Part shown: positions 22,016-31,564 of the stretch, one piece after another
Position numbering within the stretch: the first letter of the stretch is position 1
Layout of the letters: each line of letters starts with the position of its first letter
Source of the DNA: Pseudomonas benzenivorans
GTDB lineage: Bacteria; Pseudomonadota; Gammaproteobacteria; Pseudomonadales; Pseudomonadaceae
Reading direction: 5' to 3'
Length of the DNA stretch: 64,000 nucleotides
Assembly (NCBI RefSeq): GCF_033547155.1
Contig: NZ_CP137892.1
Coordinates: 2,728,001-2,792,000 of the forward strand
The notes under the pieces: model-generated
The model's input: only the letters and a program-made list of their open reading frames with translations
Told to the model about the DNA's origin: nothing
Database searches by the model: none
Translations under genes and position numbers: made by a program

Positions 22016-22025
22016 AGCCGAGGCG
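22004..22025. terminator. Stem-loop between the MocR gene and the VWA operon
   Basis: CGCCTCGG / CCGAGGCG, 8 perfect pairs around GTTAAG. It lies just after the end of the MocR gene and could limit read-through. No T-tract follows on the minus strand; four Ts follow on the plus strand. It shares bases with the candidate ECF -35, so an operator role is also possible. Confidence 0.35.
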
Positions 22026-22032
22026 CTTTTCC

Positions 22033-23469
22033 TCACCGGCTGCCGGCCTCCTGACACAGTTGACTGGCCAGCATACCCAGGGTCATCAGGGCCCGCTCGG
22101 CCTCGCGGCTCCAGGGGATGCCGCAGTTCAGGCGCACGCAATGGTTGAACTGCTCGGTATTGCTGAAGATCAGTCCCGGCGCGATGCTGATGCCCTGCTG
22201 CAAGGCTCTGACATGCAGCTCCTTGGTATTGACCCGCACCGGCAGGCTGACCCAGAGGATGAAGCCGCCATTGGGCCGGGTGATCTGGGTGCCCTCGGGG
22301 AAAGACTGCTGCACCGCCAACTGAAAGGCGCTGAGGTTCTTGCGGTACTCCTGACGGATATAGCGCAGGTGGCGGTCGTAGCCGCCGTTCTCCAGATAGG
22401 CCGCCACCCCCATCTGCGTCACGCTGCACGCGGAGTGAGTACTGAAGGTCTGCAGGCGCTGGATCTCGTCTTGGTACTTGCCGGCGACTATCCAGCCGAT
22501 GCGCACCCCCGGCGACAGGGTCTTGGAGAAGCTCGAGCAGTACAGCACGCGGCCCTCACGGTCCTGGGACTTGAGCGCCTTGGTCGGCCCCTGCTCGAAC
22601 ATCAGTTCGCCGTAGATATCGTCCTCGACGATCTGGATGTCGAAATCCCCGGCCAGGCGCAGCAGCTGCTTCTGGCGGTCCTCGGGGATGGTGCCGCCGA
22701 GCGGGTTGCTCAACCGTGCGGTCAGCACCAGGGCCTTGATCGGCCACTGGCTGGCAGCCAGCTGCAGGGCTTCCAGGCTGATGCCGGTGGTCGGGTCGCT
22801 GGGAATCTCGATGACCTTGAGGCCCAGCAGGTCGGCCAGCTGCAGCAGGCCATAGTAGGTCGGCGACTCGGCGGCGATCAGGTCGCCGGGCCGGGTCAGC
22901 ACGCGCAGCGACATCTGCAGGGCATCGACGCAGCCATGGGTGATCACCACCTCCGAGGGATCGACCACCACGCCGGCATCGCGCATGCGGATCGCCACCT
23001 GACGGCGCAACGGTTCGAAGCCCGGGCTGAACATGTAGCTGAAGGCCCGCGGGCTCTGAAAGCGGGTGACCTTGGCCAGCTGCTGATGCAGGGCGCGCAC
23101 CGGCAGGTAGTCGACATGGGGCACGGCCGCGCCGAGGGGGAATACCCCTTCGCGCCGCGACTCGGTGAGTATCTGGTTGATGATGCTGCTGCGGGTGACC
23201 AGGCTGGGGCGCTCGACCCGGGCGATGTCGGGGGTCGGTGCGGTGAGCGCCGGCGTCTGATGCACATAGAAGCCGGACTGCGGACGGGCACGGATCAGCC
23301 CCTGGTCTTCCAGGTTCGCGTAGGCCTGCAACACCGTGGCATGGCTGACGCTGAGCTGCGCACTCATCTTGCGCACCGAGGGCACGCGCTCGCCCGGTTG
23401 ATAGACGCCGCGGCGAATGTCCTCCGCCAGCTGCTGAGCGATGCGTTGATAGAGCAACAGATTGGTCAT
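22033..23469 (-). CDS. MocR-type transcriptional regulator (GntR HTH fused to aminotransferase)
   Basis: 478 residues. The winged-helix GntR domain is residues about 5-75 (IAQQLAEDIRRGVYQPGERVPSVRKMSAQL). A fold-type I aminotransferase-like domain follows and should bind pyridoxal phosphate: VITHGCVDALQMSL, ARLSNPLGG, EDDIYGEL and the Schiff-base lysine in SSFSKTLSPGVRIGW. Family members sense PLP or amino compounds and usually control a neighbouring or divergent gene. The ATG at 23469 follows GGAAGGCGGCC. A direct repeat upstream is the likely binding site. Confidence 0.9.
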   Translation of the reverse strand: MTNLLLYQRIAQQLAEDIRRGVYQPGERVPSVRKMSAQLSVSHATVLQAYANLEDQGLIRARPQSGFYVHQTPALTAPTPDIARVERPSLVTRSSIINQILTESRREGVFPLGAAVPHVDYLPVRALHQQLAKVTRFQSPRAFSYMFSPGFEPLRRQVAIRMRDAGVVVDPSEVVITHGCVDALQMSLRVLTRPGDLIAAESPTYYGLLQLADLLGLKVIEIPSDPTTGISLEALQLAASQWPIKALVLTARLSNPLGGTIPEDRQKQLLRLAGDFDIQIVEDDIYGELMFEQGPTKALKSQDREGRVLYCSSFSKTLSPGVRIGWIVAGKYQDEIQRLQTFSTHSACSVTQMGVAAYLENGGYDRHLRYIRQEYRKNLSAFQLAVQQSFPEGTQITRPNGGFILWVSLPVRVNTKELHVRALQQGISIAPGLIFSNTEQFNHCVRLNCGIPWSREAERALMTLGMLASQLCQEAGSR

Positions 23470-23495
23470 GGCCGCCTTCCCGCTTGTTTGAACCG

Positions 23496-23591
23496 TAACA
23501 GTATGCCAATTATCAGAAAAAACACCGGTACAGCTCCACGGATTCTGCCCGATACAATGGCGATGAGCCAATAACTGTATTAGACCAATTA
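23496..23591. promoter_or_regulatory. Direct repeats upstream of the MocR gene
   Basis: TAACAGTATGCCAATTA (23496-23512) and TAACTGTATTAGACCAATTA (23572-23591) share TAAC(A/T)GTAT and CCAATTA, 60 bp apart in the same orientation. MocR regulators typically bind paired direct repeats, so these are the best operator candidates. The downstream copy lies 27 bp from the start codon and may overlap the promoter. Confidence 0.5.
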
Positions 23592-23628
23592 AGCCGACGA
23601 GCAACTGTTTAGTCTATTGCCCGCGCGT

Positions 23629-23660
23629 AAAAAAGCCCCGGCGCCTGACGGCGACCGGGG
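23629..23660 (-). terminator. Intrinsic terminator of the OmpA-like operon
   Basis: On the minus strand the stem CCCCGGTCGCC / GGCGCCGGGG is followed by TTTTTT. It lies 20 bp past the stop codon of the OmpA-like gene. Confidence 0.85.
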
Positions 23661-23679
23661 CGGCTTCGATCCGTGGGAA

Positions 23680-24492
23680 TCAGCGACTGGCGCCTAGACG
23701 GCCCTGCTCGTCGGAGAACACGATCTCGACCCGGCGATTCTGCGCCCGGCCCTTGGCCGAGGCGTTCTCCGCCACCGGAAAGCTTTCGCCGTGGCCCTGC
23801 ACCTCGATGCGCTGGGCATCGATGCCCAGGTCGATCAGCACGTCGGCCACCGTCTGCGCCCGCGCCCGGGACAGCTCGAGGTTCTCCTGCCTGTCGCCGC
23901 TGCTGTCGGTGTAGCCCTCGATGCGCACCACCCGCCGCGGGTTGAGCTGGAGGAACTGCACCAGCTTGAGCACCGTGCGGTTGGCCGAAACGTTGAGGTC
24001 GGCGTGCCCGGCATCGAACAGCACATCGCCCAGGGTCATCACCAGGCCGCGCTCGGTCTCGGTGGTCGCCAGGCTGACCATCTGCTCTTCCAGCCAGTGG
24101 CTCTGTTCCTGGATGCTCAGCAGCTTGGCCTCGCGCAGCGCCAGCTGCAGGCGCTGGCGCTCCAGTTCGAGCTTGGCCGCGCGTTCCTGATTGAGACCGA
24201 TCTGGCTCTTCTCTCCGGCAATATCGCTGTAGCGTTGGCTCAGGTAAGCGTAATGGGCGACGTCATCGGCGCTGCCCCAGTAGCTGGACAGGCGATCGGC
24301 GCGCGCCAGGGACTCGCCGGCACGGATCACATCCTTGGCGGCGCTGCGCAATACGCCGGGATCTTCCTTGACCCTCTGGAAACTGCTCCGGGCTGCCTCC
24401 AGTGCTTCGCCGCTGTTCGTCTGCGGGGCGGCACAGCCGCCCAACGCCAGCATCAGTACGGCGCCAGCCCCCAGGGTTACTCGACGGCTCAT
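23680..24492 (-). CDS. OmpA-like peptidoglycan-binding lipoprotein with DUF4398 region
   Basis: 270 residues: signal and lipobox (LALGGC, Cys about 20), a helical DUF4398-like segment (about 25-130, rich in Glu, Gln and Arg, probable coiled coil), and a C-terminal OmpA domain (about 150-262). The latter shows GDVLFDAGHADL and the peptidoglycan-binding signature VRIEGYTDSSG..NLELSRARA with the key Asp and Arg. It should tether the outer membrane to the wall. It overlaps the preceding DUF4398 gene by 4 bp. Confidence 0.85.
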   Translation of the reverse strand: MSRRVTLGAGAVLMLALGGCAAPQTNSGEALEAARSSFQRVKEDPGVLRSAAKDVIRAGESLARADRLSSYWGSADDVAHYAYLSQRYSDIAGEKSQIGLNQERAAKLELERQRLQLALREAKLLSIQEQSHWLEEQMVSLATTETERGLVMTLGDVLFDAGHADLNVSANRTVLKLVQFLQLNPRRVVRIEGYTDSSGDRQENLELSRARAQTVADVLIDLGIDAQRIEVQGHGESFPVAENASAKGRAQNRRVEIVFSDEQGRLGASR

Positions 24493-24842
24493 TGCAGGTC
24501 CCCCAACTGACGACGCAGGCGATTGATCTGCTTGCCCAAGACGGCCAGCTGATCCTGGCTCTTGGCCGTCAGCACCCGTGCCTCGGCCAGGCGGGCATCC
24601 AGTTCGGCCTGCTCGGCCAGCACCCGTGCCTGCTTGAAGGCCTCTTCGGCCATGGCAGCCTGGGCCCGACGCAACTTGTCTTCGGCCTGGACCAGTTCGG
24701 GCAGTTGCTCGTCGGCGCCCACGGCCCGGGCCTGGGTGAGCGCCTGTTCGGTCAGGCGCAATTGTTCGAGAGGGGGCGGATCACTGGCGCAGGCCGTCAA
24801 GGCCAGCAGCGCCAGCACGGCGCAGAGAAGTCGATGGGTCAC
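24489..24842 (-). CDS. DUF4398 lipoprotein
   Basis: 117 residues: lipobox LTAC with Cys near 18, then a single long amphipathic helical region (ALTQARAVGADEQLPELVQ..LRRAQAAMAEEAFKQARVLAEQ), probably a coiled coil. This is a stand-alone version of the helical segment in the adjacent OmpA-like protein, which hints that the two pair. It begins 9 bp after the solute-binding gene and overlaps the OmpA-like gene by 4 bp. Confidence 0.8.
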   Translation of the reverse strand: MTHRLLCAVLALLALTACASDPPPLEQLRLTEQALTQARAVGADEQLPELVQAEDKLRRAQAAMAEEAFKQARVLAEQAELDARLAEARVLTAKSQDQLAVLGKQINRLRRQLGDLQ

Positions 24843-24851
24843 TGGTTTTTC

Positions 24852-25676
24852 CTACGGATTCGGGGCGCTGGCGGGCTGCAACTGCTGCTCCTTCCAACGC
24901 TGCAAATTGCGTTGCAGCAAGGCATCCGGCACGCCGGCGGCGACCAATTCTGTCATTTTTTTCGCCAGCTGTCCGCGCAGCCAGGGGGCGTTGCATGCCG
25001 AGTTGTGCGACAGCGCAAGGTGCAAGCCCTCGCTGCGAATCGGCGGATGCAGTGCCAGCAGATCGTCCTGCAGACCCAGGATGTGGGCCAGCGCCAGGGC
25101 GGGTTCGCGCTCGTGCACCACGTAATCCACCTCGCCGAGCATCAGTTTCTGCAGCTGCTGGGTCAGATTACCGCCCTGCTCCAGGTTCAGATTGCCCTTG
25201 GCGTACTGGTCGAAGGCCTTCCCGAACCCCTTGCCGACCGCCGCCCCGCGGCGCTCGCGCAGGTCGGCCCACTCGATATAGGGGAAACTGGCGATATTGC
25301 GTACCCAGACCACGTCGGCGCGACTGAACGGCGCCGGGTGCACATAGTCCATGGTTTCCAGATCGGCCAGGGTCAGCGGCGCCCCGGCCAGCAGATCGAT
25401 ACGGCCACTGCGCACCTCATCCAGCGCCTTGTCCCAGGACTTGCTGTGCAACACCTCGATGCGCACCCCCAGTTCCTCGCCCAGTCGAGCGAGCAAGTCC
25501 GCCTGGGCGCCAATCAGCTGCTGCGGCTTCTGCGGGTCGCGCCACATGAACGGCGGATAATCGGGGTGCCCCGTGGCAACCAGACGCTCACACTTGCCGG
25601 CGGCCAGCGCCACGACTGGCATCGTCAGCAAGGTAAAGAGCAGCAGGCAGGACTTCAGGATGGGACTATCGCGCAT
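24852..25676 (-). CDS. Periplasmic solute-binding-like protein (SBP family 3), orphan
   Basis: 274 residues: signal peptide (MRDSPILKSCLLLFTLLTMPVVALAAG) and a family 3 binding domain (HPDYPPFMWRDP, GAQADLLARLGEELGV, SGRIDLLAGAPLT, EVDYVVHE). No permease or ATPase gene is near. It heads an operon with two cell-wall-associated lipoproteins, so sensing or wall-related binding is more likely than transport. It is a distant relative of the tandem pair at 6.1-7.8 kb. The upstream ribosome site is weak. Confidence 0.78.
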   Translation of the reverse strand: MRDSPILKSCLLLFTLLTMPVVALAAGKCERLVATGHPDYPPFMWRDPQKPQQLIGAQADLLARLGEELGVRIEVLHSKSWDKALDEVRSGRIDLLAGAPLTLADLETMDYVHPAPFSRADVVWVRNIASFPYIEWADLRERRGAAVGKGFGKAFDQYAKGNLNLEQGGNLTQQLQKLMLGEVDYVVHEREPALALAHILGLQDDLLALHPPIRSEGLHLALSHNSACNAPWLRGQLAKKMTELVAAGVPDALLQRNLQRWKEQQLQPASAPNP

Positions 25677-25791
25677 TCGATGGGTCTCGGTTCAACGTTC
25701 GATTGGGTCGCACGCGGCGGCAACAGGCCAAGGGCGTGCTTCCATGCTAGCTTAGCGGCAGCGCAATAATAATTCGCGATAAGGACATGGC

Positions 25792-26730
25792 ATGAAAAAA
25801 CTCTTTCTCGCCCTCGTGCTGCTCCTCACGGCCGTCGCCGGCGTACTCTATGCCGTCCCCGCCACCCTGCTGACCAGCATGCAGTGGCTGGAACAGTGGG
25901 CCGCCGACCTGTCCCATGAGCGCCTGGAGGTCGCCGATCTTAGCATCCATTACTATCGCGGCGGCCCGCCCGACGGCGAAACCATCCTGCTGATCCACGG
26001 CTTCGGCGCCGACAAGGACAACTGGCTACGTTTCGCCCGCCACCTGACCGAGCGCTATCAGGTCATCGCCCTGGACCTGCCGGGCTTCGGCGACAGCAGC
26101 AGGCCGAACGCCAGCTACGACGTCGGCACCCAGACCGAGCGCGTCGCCAGCTTCGTGCAGGCCCTGAACATCGACCGCCTGCACCTGGTCGGCAACTCCA
26201 TGGGCGGCCACATCGCCGCCCTCTACGCCGCGCGCTATCCGCAGCAGGTACGTAGCCTGGCCCTGCTCGCCAACGCCGGCATCAACGCTCCGGTGAAGAG
26301 CGAACTGATCGCACGCCTGGAGCGCGGCGCGGCCAATCCGCTGGTGGTGGAGAGGTCCGAGGACTTCGAGCGCCTGCTGGACTTCGTGTTCGTCCAGCCA
26401 CCATCACTCCCCTCCCCCCTCAAGCGCTACCTGGCCGAGCGCGCCATCGACAACAGCGCGCATTACCGGCGCATTTTCGCCCAGCTGATCGAGCGTTATG
26501 TCCCGCTGGAACCGGAGCTGCCGAAGATCCAGGCGCCGACCCTGCTGCTGTGGGGAGCGCGCGACCGCGTGCTAGACGTCTCCAGCATCGAGGTGATGCG
26601 CCCGCTGCTCAAGCGTCCCAGCGTGGTCGTCATGAAGGATTGCGGCCATGCCCCGATGATCGAACGGCCGCAGGAAACTGCCTCGCATTACCAGGCCTTC
26701 CTCGGCGGCATCGAGAATACGGACGACTGA
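25792..26730 (+). CDS. plaF: Membrane-anchored alpha/beta hydrolase, PlaF-like phospholipase A
   Basis: 312 residues: one N-terminal membrane helix (about residues 4-22), then an alpha/beta-hydrolase domain. Seen: the oxyanion motif HGFGADK (69-75), nucleophile S136 in GNSMGG, D258 in GARDRV and H286 in CGHAPM. P. aeruginosa PlaF (PA2949) has the same single-helix anchor and a matching triad, and remodels membrane glycerophospholipids. The symbol is given on that likeness and on synteny with the etf genes. AAGGA lies 7 bases before the ATG. Confidence 0.8.
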   Translation: MKKLFLALVLLLTAVAGVLYAVPATLLTSMQWLEQWAADLSHERLEVADLSIHYYRGGPPDGETILLIHGFGADKDNWLRFARHLTERYQVIALDLPGFGDSSRPNASYDVGTQTERVASFVQALNIDRLHLVGNSMGGHIAALYAARYPQQVRSLALLANAGINAPVKSELIARLERGAANPLVVERSEDFERLLDFVFVQPPSLPSPLKRYLAERAIDNSAHYRRIFAQLIERYVPLEPELPKIQAPTLLLWGARDRVLDVSSIEVMRPLLKRPSVVVMKDCGHAPMIERPQETASHYQAFLGGIENTDD

Positions 26731-26750
26731 GCGCATCGCAGCAGGCAGCC

Positions 26751-26758
26751 AACAAAAA
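26751..26758. repeat. Target-site duplication, left copy
   Basis: AACAAAAA directly before the left inverted repeat of the insertion sequence; the same 8 bases follow the right end at 27794-27801. Confidence 0.93.
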
Positions 26759-27793
26759 GGCTATGTCCCAATAGTGTGTTGCATGGTTCGTCCTACCGCC
26801 TCGTGGATGCAGTGAACCGGCCGAATGCTTTGCTGATAGCGCTCAAGCATGCGGCGCCAGCCCAGGTAATTCGGGAGGTAGCGGGTGGCCACGCCATGAA
26901 AGCGGGTCATCCAGTTCTTCAGTTGACTGTGGTAGGCATTGACGTTCTGGATATGGAAAGCGCCTTGGCGTACGCGCTGGCCGGGGCAGGCATGCACGAC
27001 CTGATGGGTGATGCCCTGGATCCGGGCGAAGCTGGCATAGACCGCCGCCCCGTCGGTGCAGAGTACGGACTCCTGATCGATCAGCGGCGCCAACGCTTTT
27101 CGTACATGCACAGCATCGAGCTTGGCCAGTGTGAAGTCAGCGGTATGCCCCTCCCGGTCGCGCACCACCATCACCGGGATTTGGTCTTTACCCGTGCCCC
27201 GGGTCACGCTGACCCCGCCTCGTTTACGCGCGGCCGCGGTAAGCGTCGCTGACCTTTGAATGACTCCAGAAAGAACGTCTCATCCACTTCGACAATCCCG
27301 GTCTCATGGGTGGCGTGATGCTCGGCGGCTGCCGCCAGGAAGCGGTGCCTCCAGAGAAACGCGGTGTTCTTACTGATCCCGCACACCTTGGCAGCCTTGC
27401 GCACGCTCAGCCCATTAATCAGTGCCTGGGCATAGTCTTTCCAGCGTTCGGGATAGTGCAGGCGGGCAAGGCCGGTTGCCGACAACGCGGTACACGTCCG
27501 CCGGCAGCTACGGCAGCGATAGCGACGCAGACCACGCGACCAGCCCCAGGGCGCGAGATGTCTCGCGGCGCCCTGGCAATGCGGGCAACTCTGCAACGCC
27601 GGCAGGTCATCAAGCACCGCTGTTGTCGGCGAGCCCTGCAGGGCTTGATGAAGCGTGGATTTCTGCTGGGGGCTGAGCTGGCCCAGTTGAGCCAGCCAGT
27701 GGTGAAAGGCTTGAGTATCCATGATCGGCAGACCTCCCGAGCGGATGCCTGCCTTTCAGATTAGTTCTTGCAACACATCATTGGGACATAGCC
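26759..27793 (-). mobile_element. IS1595-family insertion sequence (ISXO2-like), 1035 bp
   Basis: Ends are 25-bp inverted repeats with two mismatches: GGCTATGTCCCAATAGTG.. on the left and, read inward from the right, GGCTATGTCCCAATGATG... It is flanked by a perfect 8-bp duplication, the size expected for IS1595. It carries one transposase gene on the minus strand, broken by a frameshift. It sits in the A-tract of the plaF/etfA terminator, between the stem arm and plaF. Confidence 0.92.
26761..27722 (-). pseudogene. IS1595-type transposase, frameshifted
   Basis: The N-terminal part starts at 27722 ([12 protein letters not shown]) and has a zinc ribbon (CPHCQG, CRSC), a helix-turn-helix ([19 protein letters not shown]) and the first part of the ISXO2-like DDE domain ([21 protein letters not shown]). 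The frame then stops at 27204. The rest continues in the -1 frame from about 27235: [25 protein letters not shown] and [17 protein letters not shown]. One base is missing near 27235-27238 in a CGGCCGCG run. Restoring it gives one protein of about 320 residues, the normal family length. No A-rich slippery site is seen, so mutation is more likely than programmed frameshifting. The stop codon lies within the left inverted repeat. Confidence 0.85.
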
Positions 27794-27801
27794 AACAAAA
27801 A
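27794..27801. repeat. Target-site duplication, right copy
   Basis: AACAAAAA, identical to the left copy at 26751-26758. It also forms the outer arm of the terminator. Confidence 0.93.
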
Positions 27802-27827
27802 ACCCGCTCGAGAGCGGGTTTTTTGTT
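27794..27827. terminator. Bidirectional terminator downstream of etfA (and formerly plaF)
   Basis: AACAAAAAACCCGCTC / GAGCGGGTTTTTTGTT with a 2-nt loop: a GC stem flanked by A and T tracts, so it works on either strand. The insertion sequence now separates it from plaF. The IS end supplies GCC, which extends the stem to GGC at 27828-27830. Confidence 0.9.
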
Positions 27828-27843
27828 GGCCTGGGAAAGCGGC

Positions 27844-28773
27844 TTACACCAGCTTTTCCAGCTCCGGGATGGCCTCGAACAGGTCGGCGACCAGGCCGTA
27901 GTCGGCCACCTGGAAGATCGGCGCCTCCTCGTCCTTGTTAATCGCCACGATCACCTTGGAGTCCTTCATGCCGGCCAGGTGCTGGATCGCACCGGAAATG
28001 CCGACCGCGATGTACAGCTGCGGCGCGACGATCTTGCCGGTCTGACCGACCTGCATGTCGTTTGGCACGAAGCCTGCGTCGACCGCGGCCCGCGAAGCGC
28101 CGACGGCGGCGCCGAGCTTGTCGGCCAGGGCGTACAGGTGCTTGAAGTTATCGCCGTTCTGCATGCCGCGGCCGCCGGAGATGACGATCTTGGCAGCGGT
28201 CAGCTCAGGGCGATCGGACTTGGCCAGCTCTTCGCCGACGAAGGCCGAGGTGCCGGCATCGGCGCCAGCAGCCACGGTTTCGACGGCGGCCGAACCGCCT
28301 TCGGCGGCAACCGGATCGAAACCGGTGGCACGCACGGTGATCACCTTGATGGCCGCCGAAGACTGCACGGTGGCGATGGCGTTGCCGGCGTAGATCGGCC
28401 GCTTGAAGGTGTCGGCACTCTCGACCGCGATGATCTCGGAGATCTGGTCGACGTCCAGCTGCGCGGCCACGCGCGGCAGGAAGTTCTTACCGTTGGTGGT
28501 GGCGGCCGCCAGGATGTGGCTGTAGCCGGCGCCCAGTTCGGCGATCAGCGGCGCGACGTTTTCCGGCAACTGATGAGCGAAGGCGGCATTGTCGGCCACC
28601 AGGACCTTGGACACGCCCTCGACCTTGGCCGCGGCTTCGGCGGCAGCACCGCAACCGGCGCCGGCAACCAGGATGTGGATGTCGCCACCGATGGCTTTGG
28701 CAGCCGCTACGGTATTGAGCGTGGCAGCAGCCAGGGCAGCGTTAGTGTGTTCTGCAACAACCAAGATAGCCAT
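27844..28773 (-). CDS. etfA: Electron transfer flavoprotein alpha subunit
   Basis: 309 residues. Binds FAD and passes electrons from acyl-CoA and related dehydrogenases to ETF-ubiquinone oxidoreductase. The C-terminal FAD-binding signature is plain: [38 protein letters not shown] (about residues 196-233), then [27 protein letters not shown]. Its ATG is adjacent to the etfB stop codon, so the two are co-transcribed and made in equal amounts. Confidence 0.97.
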   Translation of the reverse strand: MAILVVAEHTNAALAAATLNTVAAAKAIGGDIHILVAGAGCGAAAEAAAKVEGVSKVLVADNAAFAHQLPENVAPLIAELGAGYSHILAAATTNGKNFLPRVAAQLDVDQISEIIAVESADTFKRPIYAGNAIATVQSSAAIKVITVRATGFDPVAAEGGSAAVETVAAGADAGTSAFVGEELAKSDRPELTAAKIVISGGRGMQNGDNFKHLYALADKLGAAVGASRAAVDAGFVPNDMQVGQTGKIVAPQLYIAVGISGAIQHLAGMKDSKVIVAINKDEEAPIFQVADYGLVADLFEAIPELEKLV

Positions 28774-29523
28774 TTAGATTACCTTCGCCTCGTTCTTCAG
28801 TTTCTCGACCAGTTCAGCCACGGACTTGACCTTGATGCCGGCACTGCGAGCAGCCGGCGCTTCGACTTTCAGGGTCTTGACGGTGGACGCGGTGGAAACA
28901 CCCAGGGCATCCGGGGTGAAGGTTTCCAGCGGCTTCTTCTTGGCCTTCATGATGTTCGGCAGCGACGCGTAGCGCGGCTCGTTCAGACGCAGGTCGGTGG
29001 TGACGATCGCCGGCAGGTTCAGCGCAACGGTCTGCAACCCGCCGTCGATTTCACGGGTGACGTTGACCTTGTCGCCGGCCACTTCCACCTTGGAGGCGAA
29101 AGTGCCCTGGGCATAGCCGGTCAGGGCACCGAGCATCTGGCCGGTCTGGTTGTTGTCGCTGTCGATGGCCTGCTTGCCCAGGATCACCAGCTGCGGCTGC
29201 TCCTTGTCGACCACGGCCTTGAGCAGCTTGGCCACGGCCAGGGAGTTCAGCTCGTCGCCGGACTCGACCAGGATGGCGCGATCTGCACCCAGAGCCAGGG
29301 CGGTGCGCAGCTGCTCTTGAGCTGCGGTCGGGCCGATCGACACGACGACGATTTCGCTCGCCACGCCCTTCTCTTTCAGGCGCACGGCTTCTTCCACGGC
29401 GATTTCGCAGAAGGGGTTCATCGACATCTTGACGTTGGCAAGATCAACGCCGCTGTTGTCCGCCTTGACGCGAACCTTGACGTTGTAGTCGACCACTCGT
29501 TTGACAGCTACAAGAACCTTCAT
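28774..29523 (-). CDS. etfB: Electron transfer flavoprotein beta subunit
   Basis: 249 residues ([20 protein letters not shown]). Partner of EtfA, binds [21 protein letters not shown], the [21 protein letters not shown] signature (about 130-150) and the recognition-loop area with [20 protein letters not shown] identify it. It is read leftward from the divergent region that also serves ETF-QO. Confidence 0.97.
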   Translation of the reverse strand: MKVLVAVKRVVDYNVKVRVKADNSGVDLANVKMSMNPFCEIAVEEAVRLKEKGVASEIVVVSIGPTAAQEQLRTALALGADRAILVESGDELNSLAVAKLLKAVVDKEQPQLVILGKQAIDSDNNQTGQMLGALTGYAQGTFASKVEVAGDKVNVTREIDGGLQTVALNLPAIVTTDLRLNEPRYASLPNIMKAKKKPLETFTPDALGVSTASTVKTLKVEAPAARSAGIKVKSVAELVEKLKNEAKVI

Positions 29524-29701
29524 GGATTCCTCGTTACTCTCCGGTGAATAGGAATGTCGCCAAAGCGAACATGGCGGGTGATGCCAGTCGGCCGGAACCG
29601 ACTTTCAGCCCAGACGGCGAGCGCAAAACCGCCCGTATCTTGACCGCACGACCTAGCCCGGTCAATACGGCGAACCCGTCAGTCATCCGCGATGTAGTAA
29701 G

Positions 29702-29729
29702 ATTCTACCAGCCCTACAGAAAATTCAAA
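29702..29729 (-). promoter_or_regulatory. Candidate etfBA promoter
   Basis: Minus strand: TTTGAA (29729-29724), 16-bp spacer, TAGAAT (29707-29702). Its -35 overlaps the PsrA-type box, so a bound repressor would block it. The mRNA would have a leader of about 170 nt, and nothing else is recognised in that leader (29524-29700). Confidence 0.5.
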
Positions 29730-29739
29730 CAAACGTTTG
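29726..29739. promoter_or_regulatory. PsrA-type operator between etfBA and ETF-QO
   Basis: CAAAC-N4-GTTTG fits the published Pseudomonas PsrA consensus, (G/C)AAAC-N2-4-GTTT(G/C); a tight palindrome CAAACGTTTG is nested inside. PsrA is the TetR repressor released by long-chain fatty acids. Control of both divergent transcripts is inferred. Confidence 0.65.
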
Positions 29740-29741
29740 TA

Positions 29742-29770
29742 TTGGACCGAACACCGGGTGTAGATATAAT
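29742..29770 (+). promoter_or_regulatory. ETF-QO promoter (sigma-70 type)
   Basis: TTGGAC (29742-29747), exactly 17 bp, TATAAT (29765-29770). It lies just downstream of the PsrA-type box. Transcription would start near 29777, leaving a leader of about 70 nt. Confidence 0.75.
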
Positions 29771-29844
29771 GCGCGCGCACCGCTCAGGGAACGAGCCTGC
29801 CTGCCAAATAAAATATCGAGAGAGCCCTGATTAGGAGATAGCCT

Positions 29845-31509
<1,665 letters not shown>

Positions 31510-31518
31510 GACTCAAAA

Positions 31519-31541
31519 AAGGCTCCCTCGGGAGCCTTTTT
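31519..31541. terminator. Terminator after ETF-QO, usable on both strands
   Basis: AAGGCTCC-CTC-GGGAGCC followed by TTTTT; an A-run on the left makes it symmetric. It separates ETF-QO from the convergent DUF1285 gene. Confidence 0.88.
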
Positions 31542-31564
31542 CTTTATCGGCTAACAGCCTGCAA

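Noticed and set aside
25786..25794. Two-codon frame ATG-GCA-TGA overlapping the plaF start
   Set aside because: The ribosome site touches this ATG with no spacing and suits the plaF ATG far better.
27204..27240. Programmed frameshift in the transposase
   Set aside because: No slippery A or T run, and the family normally uses one continuous frame.
27721..29547. Open frame of about 600 codons antisense to etfA and etfB
   Set aside because: etfA and etfB are beyond doubt on the other strand; the antisense frame is a by-product of codon bias.
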